From NCBI RefSeq assembly GCF_025907915.1, contig NZ_JAPAAF010000001.1, positions 365,229 through 429,228 of the forward strand: a DNA stretch of 64,000 nucleotides, written 5' to 3'. This DNA is from Gaoshiqia sediminis (GTDB taxonomy: Bacteria; Bacteroidota; Bacteroidia; Bacteroidales; Prolixibacteraceae). Made by a program: the position numbers and the translations under genes. This document shows, piece after piece, positions 27,126-36,150 of the stretch; the stretch's first letter is position 1, and each line of letters opens with the position of its first letter. The notes below the pieces were generated by a model that ran no database searches, was not told the origin of the DNA, and saw only the letters and a program-made list of their open reading frames with translations.

Positions 27126-27829
27126 TAATGCTTGTGCAGGCCGCACTCTTTTTTCGAGTTGTCTTCCCACCACCAGCGTCCGGCGCGGAAATCTTCACCC
27201 GGCTGAATGGCGCGGGTACAGGGAGCACAGCCAATGCTCACAAAACCGCGGTCGTGCAACACATTATACGGCACATGATTTTCGAGCACATATTTGCGGC
27301 AATCTTCCAGTTCCCAATGCAGCAGCGGGTTGTATTTTACCAACGAAAAGCCGGAATCCCAGTTGAAGAATTCCAGTCCTTCGCGGTTTTGTGATTGTGA
27401 AGCACGCAAACCGGTAATCCAGCATTCCATGCCAGCCAGTGCCCGCCCAAGCGGTTCCACTTTGCGGATGTGGCAGCACATTTTGCGGTTTTCAACCGAG
27501 GCATAAAAACTGTTGGGGCCTTTTTCTGCCACAAATTTTTCCAACTGTTCATTTTTGGGAAAATAGGGATGAATAGGCTTGCTGTATTTTTCGAGCGTTC
27601 GGCTATAAACTTTGTAAGTTTCTTCAAACAGGCGGCCAGTATCCAGGGTAACCACTTTTATTGACAGGTCGTGTTTGAAAATCATATCGGTGATGACTTG
27701 GTCTTCAACGCCAAAGCTGGTCGTGAAGACAATCTTTTCTTCAAAGCGTTCGGCCAGCGCCTTAAGCGTTTCAACGGTTTCTTTTTCGTTGAACTCGTTA
27801 TTTAGTTGTTTTGCCAATTTTTCGCTCAT
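27125..27829 (-). CDS. cysH: assimilatory (phospho)adenylyl-sulfate reductase
   Basis: Reduces APS or PAPS to sulfite in assimilatory sulfate reduction. The 234 residues contain SFGVEDQVITDM, TLDTGRLFEETY, the cysteine pairs RKMCCHIRK and IGCAPCTR, and the catalytic C-terminal KKECGLH. The CC...CxxC set binds a [4Fe-4S] cluster and marks APS-type reductases, so APS is the more likely substrate. The site AAAGGAGATCGAATC before the ATG is a strong ribosome-binding site. No other sulfate genes are in the window. Confidence 0.93.
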   Translation of the reverse strand: MSEKLAKQLNNEFNEKETVETLKALAERFEEKIVFTTSFGVEDQVITDMIFKHDLSIKVVTLDTGRLFEETYKVYSRTLEKYSKPIHPYFPKNEQLEKFVAEKGPNSFYASVENRKMCCHIRKVEPLGRALAGMECWITGLRASQSQNREGLEFFNWDSGFSLVKYNPLLHWELEDCRKYVLENHVPYNVLHDRGFVSIGCAPCTRAIQPGEDFRAGRWWWEDNSKKECGLHKH

Positions 27830-27863
27830 GATTCGATCTCCTTTATGCTGAAATGTTCAGCCT

Positions 27864-27871
27864 CAAAAATA
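27864..27871 (-). promoter_or_regulatory. -7 box before cysH
   Basis: TATTTTTG on the minus strand fits TAnnTTTG and lies about 35 bases before the cysH ATG. No -33 match or riboswitch is visible. Confidence 0.4.
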
Positions 27872-28058
27872 ACTATTTTATCAATTTTTGATACCTTTTT
27901 TACAGGTTGCTCAACCGAAAGCCTCCTGGAACACTGCAAAGAAAAACGTTTTAACCGTTTCGGCGATACGCATTTATACACATAAACAAAGTGAACCTGT
28001 ATGTGCTGACTATTTTCCGGTTTTTGAGAACTATGTGTGGCTTAGGGGCAAAAAGTCT

Positions 28059-28066
28059 TAATTTTG
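28059..28066 (+). promoter_or_regulatory. -7 box very close to the RsmF-type gene start
   Basis: TAATTTTG ends only 4 bases before the ATG at 28071. If used, transcription would begin at about the start codon and give a leaderless or near-leaderless mRNA. The -33 region is weak. Confidence 0.3.
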
Positions 28067-28070
28067 GGGC

Positions 28071-29453
28071 ATGACAGCACAAAAAAACACCTGGCCGGCA
28101 GCGTTTACCGAACGCATCAGGAAACAATTTCCCGATACAGCCGGGCAATTTATTGAGTTTCTTGATCAGGATGTCAACGTAAGCATCCGGTTGAATGCAG
28201 ATAAAATGAACCTTCAGCCCCGATTAGCGGAAATTCCGTGGTGCACAACGGGGTACTTCCTACCCGAACGTCCGGTGTTTGCGCTCGACCCGCTGTGGCA
28301 CGCAGGGGCTTACTATGTGCAGGAAGCCAGTTCGATGTTCCTGGAACAGGTTTTCGGGCAAATCCGGTTGGATCATCCAAAGTTGGTTTTGGATTTGTGT
28401 GCTGCCCCGGGTGGAAAGTCAACTCATTTAAATAGTCTATTGGGGCAAGCTGATCTCTTGGTTGCCAATGAAGTGATCCGCGCACGGGTGCCGGTGCTGA
28501 TCGAAAACCTGACCAAGTGGGGCCACACCAATTTTTTGGTTAGCAACAGCGATCCCCGTCAGTTTGGCGAATTAGGAGCGTTATTTGACGTGCTGGTCAT
28601 CGATGCGCCCTGTTCGGGTGAAGGGCTGTTCCGCCGCGATCCGGAGGCCGCACTGGAGTGGTCACCCGAAAATGCCAACCTTTGCGCCGTGCGGCAACGC
28701 CGTATTTTGGCCGAAAGCTGGAGCTGCGTGAAAGGCGGCGGCTACCTGGTTTACAGCACCTGCACCTTCAACCCGGCCGAAAACGAGGAAAACCTGAGTT
28801 GGTTGAAAAAACAGGGAGGTTTTACCAGTATCCGCATTCCGCTTCGGCCTGACTGGAATATTGAGGAGATGGAACAGGATGGCATCTGGGGGTATCGTTT
28901 TCTTCCGCACAAAGTGCAGGGTGAGGGATTTTTTGTGGCCTTGCTCCGGAAAACAGAAGAAACGAATCCGGTTCGTTTTCCGCGGAAGTATAAAACGTTG
29001 CTGCAAAAACCGGTCGCTCTCCCGCAAAACTGGGTACTCTCCCCGGAAACAAAGAAATTCTTCCAGCATCAGGACCGACTGAAGTTTATACCGGCCGATT
29101 GGGAACCGGAAATACTATTTCTTTTTGAAAAAATAAACCTGGTAAAAGCCGGAACAACGCTAGGATTGGTGAAAAAGAAAGACATCCTCCCCGAGCACGA
29201 ATTGTCCATGTGCCTGGATTTAAATGGTGCCGTTTTTCATCCGGTTGAGCTTTCGCTGGAAGGGGCTTTGAAGTATTTGGGACGGGAACAATTTAATTTG
29301 AGTTTAGAGGGAAATGATTGGCACTTGGCTAGCTTTCGGGGCATCCCGCTCGGGTTTCTAAAAAACCTGGGAACACGCTTCAATAATTATTACCCGAAGG
29401 AATGGCGCCTAAGGATGCAGGATCGGAAAGCTGTGCAACTTTGGTACGATTGA
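28071..29453 (+). CDS. RsmF/NOL1-type 23S/16S rRNA (cytosine-C5) methyltransferase
   Basis: A 460-residue SAM-dependent RNA m5C methyltransferase of the NOL1/NOP2/Sun family. SAM-binding motif LDLCAAPGGKSTHL lies at about 104-117. The two catalytic cysteines are in VIDAPCSGEGLF and YSTCTFNPAENEENL. The C-terminal third (about 330-460) resembles the extra PUA-like part of RsmF, including ALKYLGREQFNL and RGIPLGFLKNLGTRFNNYYPKEWRL. The exact target base cannot be read from the sequence. Confidence 0.9.
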   Translation: MTAQKNTWPAAFTERIRKQFPDTAGQFIEFLDQDVNVSIRLNADKMNLQPRLAEIPWCTTGYFLPERPVFALDPLWHAGAYYVQEASSMFLEQVFGQIRLDHPKLVLDLCAAPGGKSTHLNSLLGQADLLVANEVIRARVPVLIENLTKWGHTNFLVSNSDPRQFGELGALFDVLVIDAPCSGEGLFRRDPEAALEWSPENANLCAVRQRRILAESWSCVKGGGYLVYSTCTFNPAENEENLSWLKKQGGFTSIRIPLRPDWNIEEMEQDGIWGYRFLPHKVQGEGFFVALLRKTEETNPVRFPRKYKTLLQKPVALPQNWVLSPETKKFFQHQDRLKFIPADWEPEILFLFEKINLVKAGTTLGLVKKKDILPEHELSMCLDLNGAVFHPVELSLEGALKYLGREQFNLSLEGNDWHLASFRGIPLGFLKNLGTRFNNYYPKEWRLRMQDRKAVQLWYD

Positions 29454-29664
29454 TTGCGATGTTGGGCACTTTATTTTTCGTATTGGAACGACTTTACCGG
29501 GAAATTGAGAATCGGGTGGCGTGATTTGAGTGTAAGGTATTTGTTGTCAGGTAATTAGTGTGTATTCTTTTTTTGAAAATTCAGGCGAAAAATATTTTAA
29601 GACTATGAAAAATTTATTTCCTTTGGCTCTTGTTAGATAACCTTATTAACTGTAATAAAAGTAA

Positions 29665-30864
29665 ATGGGAAAAGTATTAATCATTGGTGCAGGAGGAGTG
29701 GGAACAGTTGTTGCCCACAAAATGGCTGCATTGCCGGAAGTATTTTCAGAAATTATGTTGGCCAGCCGCACCAAAGCTAAATGCGACGAAATTGCCAACA
29801 AAATTGGTGGTAACCGGATTAAAACAGCCCAAGTGGATGCTGAAAATGTACCGCAACTGGTAGAGCTGATCCGCAATTTTAAGCCCGACCTGGTTGTGAA
29901 TGTGGCCTTGCCGTATCAGGATCTGCCTATCATGGACGCTTGTTTGGAAACCGAAACCAGTTACCTGGACACGGCCAACTATGAACCCAAAGACGAAGCC
30001 AAATTTGAATACAAATGGCAGTGGGCATACCAAAATCGTTTCAAAGAGGCCGGTATTACTGCTATTTTAGGCTGTGGCTTCGACCCGGGGGTAACCAGTA
30101 TTTATACTGCCTATGCCGCCAAACACCATTTTGATGAAATTCAGTACCTGGACATTGTTGACTGCAATGCGGGTGATCATGGCAAAGCGTTTGCCACGAA
30201 TTTCAACCCCGAAATTAATATCCGCGAAGTAACCCAAAAAGGGAAATACTGGAAAGACGGCAAATGGGTGGAAACAGAACCGCACGAAATTCATAAACCA
30301 TTGAACTACCCGGAAATAGGGCCGAAAGAGTCGTACCTTATTTATCACGAAGAATTGGAGTCTCTGGTGAAAAATTTCCCCACCATCAGGCAAGCCCGTT
30401 TCTGGATGACCTTCGGACAGGAATACCTGACACACCTGCGTGTTATTCAGAATATTGGCATGGCCGGTATTGAGCCTGTTATGTACGAAGGCCGTGAGAT
30501 TGTTCCCATCCAGTTTCTGAAGGCGGTACTTCCGAACCCGGGCGACCTGGGCGCGAACTACAAAGGCTGGACTTCAATCGGGTGCCGCATCAAAGGCTTA
30601 AAAGACGGACAGGAAAAAACTTACTACGTATATAACAATTGCAGCCACGAAGTAGCTTACAAGGAAACAGGCACGCAGGCAGTTAGTTATACCACCGGTG
30701 TACCGGCCATGATTGGCGCTATGATGTACCTGAAAAGCTTGTGGAAAAAGCCAGGCGTATTCAACGTTGAGGAGTTTAATCCCGATCCGTTTATGGATGC
30801 CCTGAACCAGCACGGTTTGCCTTGGCACGAAATCCATGGCAGTGATCTGGAAATGGAATATTAA
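29665..30864 (+). CDS. carboxynorspermidine dehydrogenase (saccharopine dehydrogenase family)
   Basis: Predicted NADPH enzyme making carboxynorspermidine or carboxyspermidine in the alternative polyamine pathway. The 399 residues begin with the Rossmann motif VLIIGAGGVGTVVAHKMA. Diagnostic blocks of this branch follow: DTANYEPKDEAKFEYKWQWA, LGCGFDPGVTSIYTAYA, DCNAGDHGKAFATNFNPEIN and TFGQEYLTHLRVIQNIGM. The partner decarboxylase gene (nspC) is not in the window. A terminator follows directly. Confidence 0.88.
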   Translation: MGKVLIIGAGGVGTVVAHKMAALPEVFSEIMLASRTKAKCDEIANKIGGNRIKTAQVDAENVPQLVELIRNFKPDLVVNVALPYQDLPIMDACLETETSYLDTANYEPKDEAKFEYKWQWAYQNRFKEAGITAILGCGFDPGVTSIYTAYAAKHHFDEIQYLDIVDCNAGDHGKAFATNFNPEINIREVTQKGKYWKDGKWVETEPHEIHKPLNYPEIGPKESYLIYHEELESLVKNFPTIRQARFWMTFGQEYLTHLRVIQNIGMAGIEPVMYEGREIVPIQFLKAVLPNPGDLGANYKGWTSIGCRIKGLKDGQEKTYYVYNNCSHEVAYKETGTQAVSYTTGVPAMIGAMMYLKSLWKKPGVFNVEEFNPDPFMDALNQHGLPWHEIHGSDLEMEY

Positions 30865-30884
30865 TCCATGTAATCATAAAAACA

Positions 30885-30912
30885 AAAACCCGGTTGATGC
30901 CGGGTTTTTTTG
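30885..30912 (+). terminator. terminator after the carboxynorspermidine dehydrogenase gene
   Basis: AAAACCCGG (30885-30893), a 6-base loop, CCGGGTTTT (30900-30908) and further T residues form a classic intrinsic terminator. Confidence 0.9.
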
Positions 30913-31004
30913 TGCTATTTTGAAGGCATGGATTGATCTTCGATTAGTTGAAATTTGTTATTTTTTTCGCTTGCCCCTCCTTGTTTGTTCAATTTTATAG
31001 ATGA

Positions 31005-31014
31005 TGTGATCACA
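31005..31014. promoter_or_regulatory. 10-bp perfect palindrome upstream of lacI
   Basis: TGTGATCACA lies 45 bases before the LacI-type operator. It could be another half-site pair for the same repressor or a site for a CRP-like activator. It occurs once and has no other support. Confidence 0.25.
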
Positions 31015-31043
31015 CATTTCTTTCAAAGTTTGAATCTTTATTG

Positions 31044-31063
31044 TAGGTTTGTGTGCGGACACA
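31044..31063 (+). promoter_or_regulatory. lacI promoter -7 box overlapped by LacI-type operator
   Basis: TAGGTTTG (31044-31051) fits the -7 consensus. It is overlapped by TGTGTGCGGACACA (31050-31063), an imperfect palindrome with a central CG as LacI-family operators have. The same 14 bases occur at 36034-36047, also directly on a -7 box. The repressor gene starts about 90 bases downstream, so autoregulation is likely. A second -7 match (TATTTTTG, 31132-31139) lies nearer the start codon and may be operator-independent. Confidence 0.65.
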
Positions 31064-31152
31064 TTGTAGAAAGAAAAGCCAAATTATGTGAATCTTTCAA
31101 TTTGAAATAGCTCAGTTTTCTGTTGATTGGTTATTTTTGAAATAAAAATCTC

Positions 31153-32223
31153 ATGGCTGAATTTAAGAACATTAGGATAAAAGATATTGCCGAAATGGCC
31201 GGTGTTTCGGTGGCCACGGTTGACCGGGTGTTGCACAAACGAGGAAAAATTTCGGAGAAGGCCCTCAAAAAGGTGATGGATGCTCTGGAAAAAACAGGCT
31301 ACAAACCAAATTTGATTGCCAGTACCCTGGGATCGAACAAAGTGTATAGAATAGCCGCTATGATTCCTGATCCTGCTTTGGATGATTACTGGAACCAGTC
31401 GGGTGCCGGAATATTTAAGGCGAAGGAAGATTGGTCGCAATATAATGTTCGAATCGAGTCCTTTTATTTTAACCTGTACGAGAAAAGCTCCTTTAAACAG
31501 GTAGCCGAGAAAGTACTTCAATTTCAGCCCGACAGTATTTTGCTGGCGCCCATTTTTTATCATGAGGCACTTGATTTTTTCGATGTGCTGAAAGAAAAAG
31601 GCATACCGTATATTTTATTCAATACCAATATCCCGGAAGCCGAGCCGATCAGTTTTATCGGGCAAGACCTGTATCAAAGCGGGCGTGTAGGGGCCGAAAT
31701 GCTGGCAACAAAAATGAAGGCGCCCGGAAATATTGCTGTGCTGCATATTTACGAGGACATCCAGAATGCAGTGCATCTCAAGGAGAAAGAACGAGGGTTT
31801 CGTGACTATTTTTCGGATAACCGGCTAGAGGAATTTAATATTCAGAGCTATGATTTCGGAAGTTACTTGGTGGCCGAGTTCGACCGTGAAGTGTTGAATG
31901 TGCTGAACCGTGATTCCATATCCGGAATTTTTGTGTCCACATCGAAAGGATCTTATCTGGCAGCGGCCGTTTTGGATAAATACGGTAAAAAAGATTTGGT
32001 GCTGGTTGGGTATGATTTGCTGAAGGACAACATTCATTATATGTACGATGGTGTGATTAATTTCTTGATTAATCAAAATCCTAAAAAGCAGGCATTTTTA
32101 GGTGTCAGCTATCTGGTTAATTATCTATTGTTTAAAAAGCAGCCACCGGTGACAGAACTGTTCCCACTCGAAGTTATTACGCGGGAAAATATAAAATCGT
32201 ACCTGTATTCGGGACTGCACTAA
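31153..32223 (+). CDS. LacI-family transcriptional regulator
   Basis: A 356-residue repressor with an N-terminal LacI helix-turn-helix: IRIKDIAEMAGVSVATVDRVLHKRGKIS (about 7-34) and the hinge helix KPNLIASTLGSNK. A periplasmic-binding-protein-like sensor domain follows (about 65-340). The sensor resembles the Peripla_BP_4 sugar class (PDPALDDYWNQSGAGIFKAKEDW, SGRVGAEMLATKM). It is in an operon with GH3 (11 bases apart). The shared palindromes at 31050 and 36034/36001 suggest it also controls the transporter and NagB genes. Confidence 0.93.
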   Translation: MAEFKNIRIKDIAEMAGVSVATVDRVLHKRGKISEKALKKVMDALEKTGYKPNLIASTLGSNKVYRIAAMIPDPALDDYWNQSGAGIFKAKEDWSQYNVRIESFYFNLYEKSSFKQVAEKVLQFQPDSILLAPIFYHEALDFFDVLKEKGIPYILFNTNIPEAEPISFIGQDLYQSGRVGAEMLATKMKAPGNIAVLHIYEDIQNAVHLKEKERGFRDYFSDNRLEEFNIQSYDFGSYLVAEFDREVLNVLNRDSISGIFVSTSKGSYLAAAVLDKYGKKDLVLVGYDLLKDNIHYMYDGVINFLINQNPKKQAFLGVSYLVNYLLFKKQPPVTELFPLEVITRENIKSYLYSGLH

Positions 32224-32234
32224 TCTCAAATTTT

Positions 32235-34400
32235 ATGGATCGGACTTTTTTCCCCAAGTGTATTTTGTTGCTTGCATTATTTCTTGCCGTTCAACTTGAA
32301 TCCCAGTCGGGAACGCGAGATTTTCGGAATGCAAAAAAAACAGTTGATGAACGTGCTCAGGATTTACTGGACGAGCTCTCAACTGAAGAGAAAATATCGT
32401 TGTTGGGATACAGCAATCAGGGGATTCCGCGTTTGGGGATACCTGCCTACAATTGGTGGAATGAGTCTCTGCATGGCGTTGCACGTGCCGGAGAAGCTAC
32501 CGTTTTTCCGCAGGCAATAGCATTAGCGGCTACCTTCGATGATCAGTTGATCCATGAAGTTGCTGACGTGATCTCGACGGAGGCACGTGCAAAATATAAC
32601 TTGGCCATTGCAAAAGAGCGCCGGATACAATATATGGGTTTGACGTTTTGGTCGCCCAATGTGAATATTTTTCGGGATCCGCGCTGGGGGCGGGGACAGG
32701 AGACCTATGGCGAAGATCCTTATCTGACTTCCCGCATGGGTGTGGCATATCTGAAAGGTATTCAGGGAAATGACCCGAATTACCTGAAAGCTTCAGCTTG
32801 CGCGAAACATTTTGCTGCACACAGCGGACCCGAATATAACCGGCATTTTTTCAATGCTTTGGTTTCTGAAAAAGACTTGAGAGAAACCTATCTGGTAGCT
32901 TTTAAAGCCATGGTTGATGCGGGTGTGGAGTCGGTGATGTGTGGTTACAACCGCCTGAACGATGAACCTTGCTGTACCAGTCCAACCCTGATTGCCGACA
33001 TTCTGAGAGGCGAATGGAACTTTCAGGGGCATGTGGTTACCGACTGCTGGGCACTGGAGGATATTTGGTTGAGGCATAAAGCGCTGCCAAATTCGGTTAT
33101 AGTTGCAGCCGAAGCGGTGAAAGCCGGTATAAATCTGGATTGTTCCAATCTGTTACAGGACGATTTGACGAAAGCTCTGGAGGAAAAACTAATTACGGTT
33201 GACGATATTGATAAGGCCCTTGCTCCTGCTTTGACAACTCAGTTTAAATTGGGCTTTTTTGATCCCGAAGAGAAGAATCCGTTTCGAAATCTTGGAGAAA
33301 AAGATGTTCGTAATGCCAATCATGTGACGCTGGCACGGCAAGCGGCAGCCCAAAGCATGGTGCTTTTGAAAAACGAAGGCAACTTGCTGCCGCTTAATCG
33401 CGAAGATTACGGCAGTTTATTGGTGACCGGGGCAAATTCCGGGAGCCTGGACGCACTCGTGGGTAATTATCACGGCGTTTCGTCCGAGCTGGTTACCTTT
33501 GTTGAAGGTATTTCCAGGGCTGCCGGACCAGCTGTTGCCGTTCAATACGATTTGGGCTTCAACGATGTGGATACGGTGCGTTTTGGAGGTGTCTGGGCTT
33601 CGGGAATGAGTGATGCAACCATTGTGGTCATTGGCTTGACACCGGTCATGGAAGGCGAGGAAGGCGATGCATTTCTGGCTGAAAATGGCGGCGATAAGAA
33701 GCATCTTGACATCCCGGCAGCACATGTTGCTTTTTTGAAAAAATTACGTGAATCACATAACCGGCCAATCATCACCGTGGTTACCGGCGGAAGTGCGGTT
33801 AATATCGCTCAAATTGAACCTTACTCGGATGCCATCATGCTGGCTTGGTATCCCGGAGAACAGGGGGGGAATGCGTTTGCCGATATTTTATTTGGCGATT
33901 TCTCTCCATCCGGTCGTTTGCCGCTCACTTTTTATAAATCGCTTGATCAGCTTCCTGATTATGAAAATTATGACATGGCAGGGCGTACCTATCGATATTT
34001 CGACGGTGAAGTGCAGTATCCGTTTGGTTTTGGTTTGAGCTATGTCGATTTCAATTATAGTTGGACGCAAAAACCAGCTTCTTCCTGTAAATTGGGCGAT
34101 ACGGTGCGTTTTCAGGTTGAAGTTGAGAGTACCGGTAGCCTCGCTGCTTTGGAAGTTGTTCAGGTCTATGTTTCCTATCCTGCGGTTGACGGCATGCCGC
34201 GTAGAGAATTGAAGCAGTTTGCAAAGGTGGAGGTTGGTGCAGGTGGTAAAAGTTTGATTGATTTTTCGATTCCGGTATGGGATTTGGCCAAGTGGGACGA
34301 ATCCTGCAGCGACTGGAAAGTTTATGAAGGTGAATATCACGTTTTTGTGGGAGGCGATTCTGCCCGCGAAAAGCTTTCAGCTGCTTTTGTGGTCGAATAA
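32235..34400 (+). CDS. GH3 beta-glycosidase (xylosidase/glucosidase type), secreted
   Basis: A 721-residue exported GH3 enzyme with a signal peptide (to about 25). The barrel domain (about 30-350) has YNWWNESLHGVAR, NIFRDPRWGRGQETYGEDP, KHFAAHSGPE and the nucleophile D270 in GHVVTDCWALED. The alpha/beta sandwich (about 355-600) and a fibronectin-III-like tail (about 620-715) follow, with YPFGFGLSYVDFNYSW between them. These blocks match the beta-xylosidase/beta-glucosidase branch. The N-acetylglucosaminidase signature KHFPGHG is absent. The substrate within an N-glycan or mannan locus is not evident from sequence. Confidence 0.92.
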   Translation: MDRTFFPKCILLLALFLAVQLESQSGTRDFRNAKKTVDERAQDLLDELSTEEKISLLGYSNQGIPRLGIPAYNWWNESLHGVARAGEATVFPQAIALAATFDDQLIHEVADVISTEARAKYNLAIAKERRIQYMGLTFWSPNVNIFRDPRWGRGQETYGEDPYLTSRMGVAYLKGIQGNDPNYLKASACAKHFAAHSGPEYNRHFFNALVSEKDLRETYLVAFKAMVDAGVESVMCGYNRLNDEPCCTSPTLIADILRGEWNFQGHVVTDCWALEDIWLRHKALPNSVIVAAEAVKAGINLDCSNLLQDDLTKALEEKLITVDDIDKALAPALTTQFKLGFFDPEEKNPFRNLGEKDVRNANHVTLARQAAAQSMVLLKNEGNLLPLNREDYGSLLVTGANSGSLDALVGNYHGVSSELVTFVEGISRAAGPAVAVQYDLGFNDVDTVRFGGVWASGMSDATIVVIGLTPVMEGEEGDAFLAENGGDKKHLDIPAAHVAFLKKLRESHNRPIITVVTGGSAVNIAQIEPYSDAIMLAWYPGEQGGNAFADILFGDFSPSGRLPLTFYKSLDQLPDYENYDMAGRTYRYFDGEVQYPFGFGLSYVDFNYSWTQKPASSCKLGDTVRFQVEVESTGSLAALEVVQVYVSYPAVDGMPRRELKQFAKVEVGAGGKSLIDFSIPVWDLAKWDESCSDWKVYEGEYHVFVGGDSAREKLSAAFVVE

Positions 34401-34413
34401 GATTTTGCCTGTA

Positions 34414-34561
34414 AAAAAAGGAAGGCTGTCCAAAAAGTCTTGAGTTGAGTCATCCCGAACTTGTTTCGGGATCTCATCGTTCTAATAATCAGACCCTGAA
34501 ATAAATTCAGGGTGACGCCAACCGCAAACTTTAGAGCTTTTTAGACAGCTTCTTCCTTTTT
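34414..34561. repeat. MITE-like palindromic element, copy A
   Basis: A 148-base element between the convergent GH3 and transporter genes. Its ends are inverted: left GGAAGGCTGTCCAAAAAG, right CTTTTTAGACAGCTTCTTCC. Inside are two hairpins, CCCGAACTTGTTTCGGG and CCCTGAAATAAATTCAGGG. The same plan occurs at 51732-51861 and 54105-54245. It can also serve as a bidirectional terminator. Confidence 0.8.
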
Positions 34562-34664
34562 AAATGCCTGTCATTACGTTTGTTAATGTTAAGGATCGCT
34601 ATTGTCGTTATTCCTTTTGAGGTGCTTTTTGCCTTTGACTTTTTACTTTTGTCTTTCTCAATAA

Positions 34665-35864
34665 TCATCTTACCTTGTGTCCTTTCAGGGCATAAAACAG
34701 AATGTATAAGAAGCATGGAACACACAGCCAGTAAGCTTGTTGCGGACCAATAGCATCTTTTAGGAAGCCGTAAGCGGTTGGTATTATGGCGCCGCCCACA
34801 ATGGCAATAACCAGCAGCGACGAACCTGCTTTGGTGAAACGGCCTAAATCGGTCATAGCAAGGGGCCACAAGGCAGGCCACATCAGCGAGCACCCCAAGG
34901 CCATAAATAAAATGAACCAAATAGATATATCCGCCGGGGTGAAGACAACCATGAATGAACCAAAAATGGCCAGGATGGAACAGATCAGCAACGCGTTTGC
35001 CTGCGAGATGTATTTCGGGATAAAAATAATCCCGCAGATGTAACCGATCACCATGCCTGCGGGGGCAATCCAGGCGTAAAGTTCGGCATTGGGTAGGCCA
35101 ATGCTTTCTGCATAGTCCACCAGCGTCCCGAGCGAAACAGTTTCGACGCCCACATAGAGGAACAACGCCAGTACGCCCAGCAGCAAGTGCGGAAATTGCC
35201 AGATTGATGTCTTATTTGCAGCATAGGCGCATTCGGCTGCGCTTTCCTCATCCTCGCCAACAGCCTTAACTTCGGGAAGTGGCGAAAAATACGATAAAAC
35301 ACCCAGCAGTAAGAATACGCCGATAATCATGTAAAAGGGGATATTGATATCCTGAAGTTGTACGTCTTCAACACTTTTCCCAATAATCAACGCCAGGAAC
35401 AATGGCGCTACCGGCCAGGCCAGTTTATTGGCTATGCCCATAAAGCTAATCCTTTTGGCCGCACTCTCCATAGGGCCCAGAATGGTGATGTAGGGGTTGA
35501 CCGAGGCTTGCAGAAAAGCATTTCCCATTCCCGAAACAAAAGAGGCCAACAAGAATAGCGGCAGACTTTCCGATTTTGCAGAGGGTATAAACAGGTAAAA
35601 GCCTGTGGCAAACATCAGAAACGAGAGCATCATGGTGTTTTTGTAGCCGATTTTGCCGATTACCAGTGAAGCCGGATAACCGAAAATCAGAAAGGCAGAG
35701 AACGTGGCTGCCAGAATCAGATAGGATTCACCCGAGGACACATGCAGCGAATTTTTCAGCAAGGGGATCAAATAACTATTGATGCCAAGTGCAAAACCGA
35801 TTGCAAAAAACATTATTCCGATGACTATCATGGGAACCAGGAAGTAGTTTCTTTTTGAATCCAT
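34665..35864 (-). CDS. FHS-type sugar MFS transporter (NagP/GluP-like)
   Basis: A 399-residue, 12-helix inner-membrane sugar:proton symporter of the fucose/glucose/N-acetylglucosamine group. The start is taken at ATG 35864-35862 (MDSKRNYFLVPMIVIGIMFF); the upstream extension is basic and lies in the regulatory gap. Family marks: FAIGFALGINSYLIPLL, GYPASLVIGKIGYKNTMM, GMGNAFLQASVNPYITILGP and SLMWPALWPLAMTDLGRFTKAGSSLLVIAIVGGAIIPTAYGFL. It is divergent from the NagB fusion gene across two LacI-type palindromes. With GlcN6P deaminase next door, GlcNAc or mannose are sensible substrates. Confidence 0.9.
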   Translation of the reverse strand: MDSKRNYFLVPMIVIGIMFFAIGFALGINSYLIPLLKNSLHVSSGESYLILAATFSAFLIFGYPASLVIGKIGYKNTMMLSFLMFATGFYLFIPSAKSESLPLFLLASFVSGMGNAFLQASVNPYITILGPMESAAKRISFMGIANKLAWPVAPLFLALIIGKSVEDVQLQDINIPFYMIIGVFLLLGVLSYFSPLPEVKAVGEDEESAAECAYAANKTSIWQFPHLLLGVLALFLYVGVETVSLGTLVDYAESIGLPNAELYAWIAPAGMVIGYICGIIFIPKYISQANALLICSILAIFGSFMVVFTPADISIWFILFMALGCSLMWPALWPLAMTDLGRFTKAGSSLLVIAIVGGAIIPTAYGFLKDAIGPQQAYWLCVPCFLYILFYALKGHKVR

Positions 35865-36000
35865 AATATTATAGTTTGAGGTTATGATTTCAACGTTTAT
35901 TTTGAGGGTGGCGATTGCTGCTTTCAACGTATCTGGGACCGTTTTGTGTCTGATCCGTAAGCATAGCTTTTCCCGGAATGAGGGCAAGATAGTTAAAAAA

Positions 36001-36014
36001 TGTGCGCGGGCACG
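36001..36014. promoter_or_regulatory. second LacI-type palindrome (upstream operator)
   Basis: TGTGCGCGGGCACG shares the core GTGyGCGGrCAC with the operator at 36034-36047 and lies exactly 33 bases (about three helical turns) upstream of it. It covers the -33 region of the NagB promoter and lies in the promoter region of the divergent transporter, where a one-mismatch -7 (TATCTTGC, 35991-35984 minus) is seen. Confidence 0.6.
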
Positions 36015-36025
36015 CTAATAAACGT

Positions 36026-36047
36026 TAATTTTGTGTGTGCGGACACA
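36026..36047 (+). promoter_or_regulatory. NagB-fusion promoter -7 box with abutting LacI-type operator
   Basis: TAATTTTG (36026-36033) is followed without a gap by TGTGTGCGGACACA (36034-36047), identical over 14 bases to the palindrome before lacI. Repressor bound here would cover the transcription start. The leader to the ATG at 36151 would be about 110 bases and contains the Shine-Dalgarno-like CCGGAGG at 36121. Confidence 0.7.
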
Positions 36048-36150
36048 TTTTTTTGATTGAACCCACTTTTTTTGGAAAAAATATCACTAGTTTTGACAAG
36101 TTCTAAATAATAATCTTATCCCGGAGGCGCGGGATTTAAACTGGTAAAAT

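Noticed and set aside
27830..28070. SAM or other sulfur riboswitch upstream of cysH
   Set aside because: The 241-base gap shows no recognisable riboswitch core or terminator/antiterminator pair.
31005..31014. CRP-binding site at TGTGATCACA
   Set aside because: The palindrome lacks the 6-base central spacer of CRP sites and occurs once. It was kept only as a low-confidence site.
32235..34400. GH3 gene as N-acetylglucosaminidase
   Set aside because: The NagZ-type KHFPGHG motif is missing. The protein has KHFAAHSGPE and VVTDCWALED, typical of the xylosidase/glucosidase branch.
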